Positions 62,667 through 64,000 of a DNA stretch of 64,000 bases are shown piece after piece (within the stretch, counting starts at the first letter, position 1; each line of letters opens with the position of its first letter). Both the position numbers and the translations under genes were made by a program. Origin of the DNA: Penium margaritaceum (Eukaryota > Streptophyta > Zygnematophyceae > Desmidiales > Peniaceae). The DNA is taken from NCBI GenBank assembly GCA_023375785.1, contig SZWC01001183.1:23692-87691 (forward strand), written 5' to 3'. The notes below the pieces were generated by a model that had not been told where the DNA came from, did not search any database, and saw nothing but the letters and a program-made list of their open reading frames with translations.

Positions 62667-63629
62667 TTCGGCCCCAACCCGGACCCAGATTTCGACTTCA
62701 AGGTCTAAGTCGTCCACCCATCATGTATCACTACTCCATCACATGCTCACGTCGCGCAAACCCCTTCAACTCGCGTGCATTGCAGGGATGCGACGCGTCG
62801 GTGCTGCTGGACTCGCCACGCGGCGCGACGAGCGCGCGCAAGGCGGAGAAAGACGCGGAGAGCAACTTCTCGCTGTCGGAGTTTGAGTTGGTGGAAGCCA
62901 TCAAACAACGGCTGGAGGAGGCGTGCCCCGGCGTCGTGTCGTGCGCCGACGTGCTCGCCCTCGCCGCGCGCGAGTCCATACGCCTTGTGAGTCGCTGGAA
63001 GGGGAGGGCAGGGGTGGGTAAGGGAGGCGTGGTGAGGGAGGCGGGGGGAGGATTGTGGGGTTGGGTGGAGTGGTGTCGCCCATGTTTGCTGCAGGGTCAA
63101 TCCCCATATGCTCAGTGACGTCATGTGTNGCACCCACTCCTCCCCCCAACCTCCGCTTCCCAACCCATTCGGCTGGGAAACGTGGGAGGGCTGGGGTGGA
63201 CATTTGGCTCTCAGGTTGGATGGATGGGTAGGATGGTGCGAGTACAGGATAGGAGGGGGGATCGGGGGGGGAGGGGCGGGGGGGTGAGAGAGCAGACTGT
63301 GCCACATTGCCATGCCTCGCTGTGCCGATCCAGGCCAGGCCATGCAACGCCCTTACCACACCATGCTGTCCTGTACGGTACCATGCAGTGCCATGCGTTG
63401 CCATGGCACACCTTGTCATGCAGTACTGACAGCGCCGTACTGCGCCATGCCATGCCATACCAGGCGGGAGGTCCAGCCATTTCCACTCGCCTGGGACGGC
63501 GCGACGGAATGACGTCGATGGCGAAGAAGGCAGAAAAGTTTCTCCCTGCGGCCACTCTCAACACGTCCGGCCTCATCGCCAACTTCGCGCAAGTGGGCCT
63601 CGACCTCGTCGACGTAGTCGCTCTCTCTG
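62055..63629 (+). CDS. class III (secretory plant) peroxidase, exons 1-3, gene continues past window
   Basis: Haem peroxidase of the secretory pathway (cell wall or vacuole), oxidising phenolics with hydrogen peroxide. Exons: 62055-62318, 62786-62986, 63464-63629; intron phases 0, 0 and 1; GT-AG at all complete junctions; introns sit where the family has them. Residues 1-40 form a signal peptide (hydrophobic LLLPLPLVLQLVALSVMVL, then AAAEA). The mature part starts near GPLSADYYADTCPSA. Exon 1 ends and exon 2 begins at RLHFHDCFVQ|GCDAS: distal Arg79, Phe82, His83, with calcium ligands Asp84, Asp91 and Ser93. Conserved Cys at 52, 85, 90, 135 and 141; VVSCADVLALAARES in exon 2. Exon 3 gives GGP, RLGRRDG, LPAATLN and GLDLVDVVALS. 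The proximal His (usual AHTIG) and remaining half belong to exon 4, not found by 64000. The ATG context CGCCATGG is good. High GC unlike its surroundings; no breaks, so probably functional. Confidence 0.93.
62628..62666. repeat. poly-C tract (39 C) in peroxidase intron 1
   Basis: An uninterrupted C run lies 119 bases before the exon 2 acceptor. Its length is likely unstable and may be misassembled. Confidence 0.95.
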
Positions 63630-63790
63630 GTCAGTCTGGACTACTGCGTCGCACCCGCCATGCCATGCGCTTGCCATGCAATGTCAAGGTGTACCACGTC
63701 ATGTGACCAGTACCTTGCAGGTTCATGTGGCAATTCATGCGCCATTTCATACAATGCCTTTCCATGCCATGCAATCGTCAAGTAGTAAGT
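63297..63790. repeat. CCATG/GCCAT-rich low-complexity in peroxidase introns 2 and 3
   Basis: Imperfect CCATGC pentamer/hexamer words recur through the end of intron 2 (63297-63462, right up to the acceptor CCATACCAG) and again in intron 3 (63655-63780), but not in exon 3 between them. Confidence 0.8.
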
Positions 63791-64000
63791 GACACTCTCT
63801 GTAAAATGTACACTAGGCTTTTGGCATGCCTCCCACAGCGGCTCCCACTGGTGCTGCCACAGCAGCCAATCCTCAGCTCACGACTGAATGGACAGTCGCT
63901 TGAGCTTGCCAGCCTCGCTGACATGCACACACTCGCTCGCTCCACTCTCGTACACTACATGGGCAATGGCGGCGGTTTGACTCGATGGTGGTGTGCACAC
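63630..64000 (+). other. peroxidase intron 3, running to window end
   Basis: Donor G|GTCAGT follows exon 3 at 63630. I searched to 64000 for an acceptor followed by the AHTIG-type exon 4 start and found none, so the intron appears to extend beyond the window. Confidence 0.65.

Noticed and set aside
62614-62886. Proline-rich 90-codon frame in the peroxidase intron 1
   Set aside because: It is produced by the poly-C tract, runs across the intron 1 acceptor and reads exon 2 in the wrong frame.
63880-64000. Peroxidase exon 4
   Set aside because: No acceptor followed by an AHTIG-type start could be found; the ACACAC words here do not give the motif in any frame.
1-64000. tRNA, rRNA or other structural RNA genes
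   Set aside because: I scanned for tRNA-like arms and known RNA motifs by eye and found none convincing; TGGTATCAGAGC matches are retroelement primer sites.

Overview
The window looks like a gene-poor, transposon-filled stretch of a large plant (streptophyte) nuclear genome. Three things support this: a class III (secretory plant) peroxidase gene with three introns at the conserved family positions, at the right end; plant-type Ty1/copia and chromodomain-bearing Ty3/gypsy retroelements; and plant-type PIF/Harbinger and MULE transposase remnants. I cannot name the species. Non-flowering land plants or a charophyte alga would fit as well as a flowering plant. Short runs of N (62 bases at 21279-21340 and one base at 63129) show a draft assembly.

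Layout. 26-1209 (minus): broken PIF/Harbinger transposase. 3366-6473 (minus) and 6915-9885 (plus): two chromovirus remnants (gypsy-1 and gypsy-2), both cut inside the reverse transcriptase and facing away from a 440-base pyrimidine-rich linker. 10615-20150 (minus): an old copia element (copia-B) split by a younger copia (copia-A, plus, 12148-18388) that has both LTRs and a near-perfect 5-bp target duplication. 20165-21545: a tandem satellite of about 120 bp that switches strand near 21100 and holds a poly-G assembly gap. 23450-29520: scattered copia pieces (copia-C), a 30-bp minisatellite and a MULE transposase remnant at 27169-27537. 31080-39669 (plus): a chromovirus with complete layout (gypsy-4), with two LTRs of about 700 bp, a primer binding site, gag, protease, RT/RNase H, integrase, chromodomain and a perfect 5-bp target duplication. 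43960-49478 (plus): gypsy-3, of the same family as gypsy-1 by LTR and chromodomain. 51200-52910: an unusual array built on the palindrome CACCATGGTG. 53307-53522 (minus): probable second PIF remnant. 59320-60800 (minus): very decayed gypsy-5. 62055-63629 and beyond: the peroxidase.

The peroxidase (GC-rich, clean splice sites, uninterrupted exons) is the only gene I believe is a working host gene. Its fourth exon lies beyond the window. By my boundaries about half of the window is recognisable retroelement. All of these elements are decayed fossils and their LTR pairs are clearly diverged. Much of 40-44 kb and 54-59 kb holds nothing I can identify.
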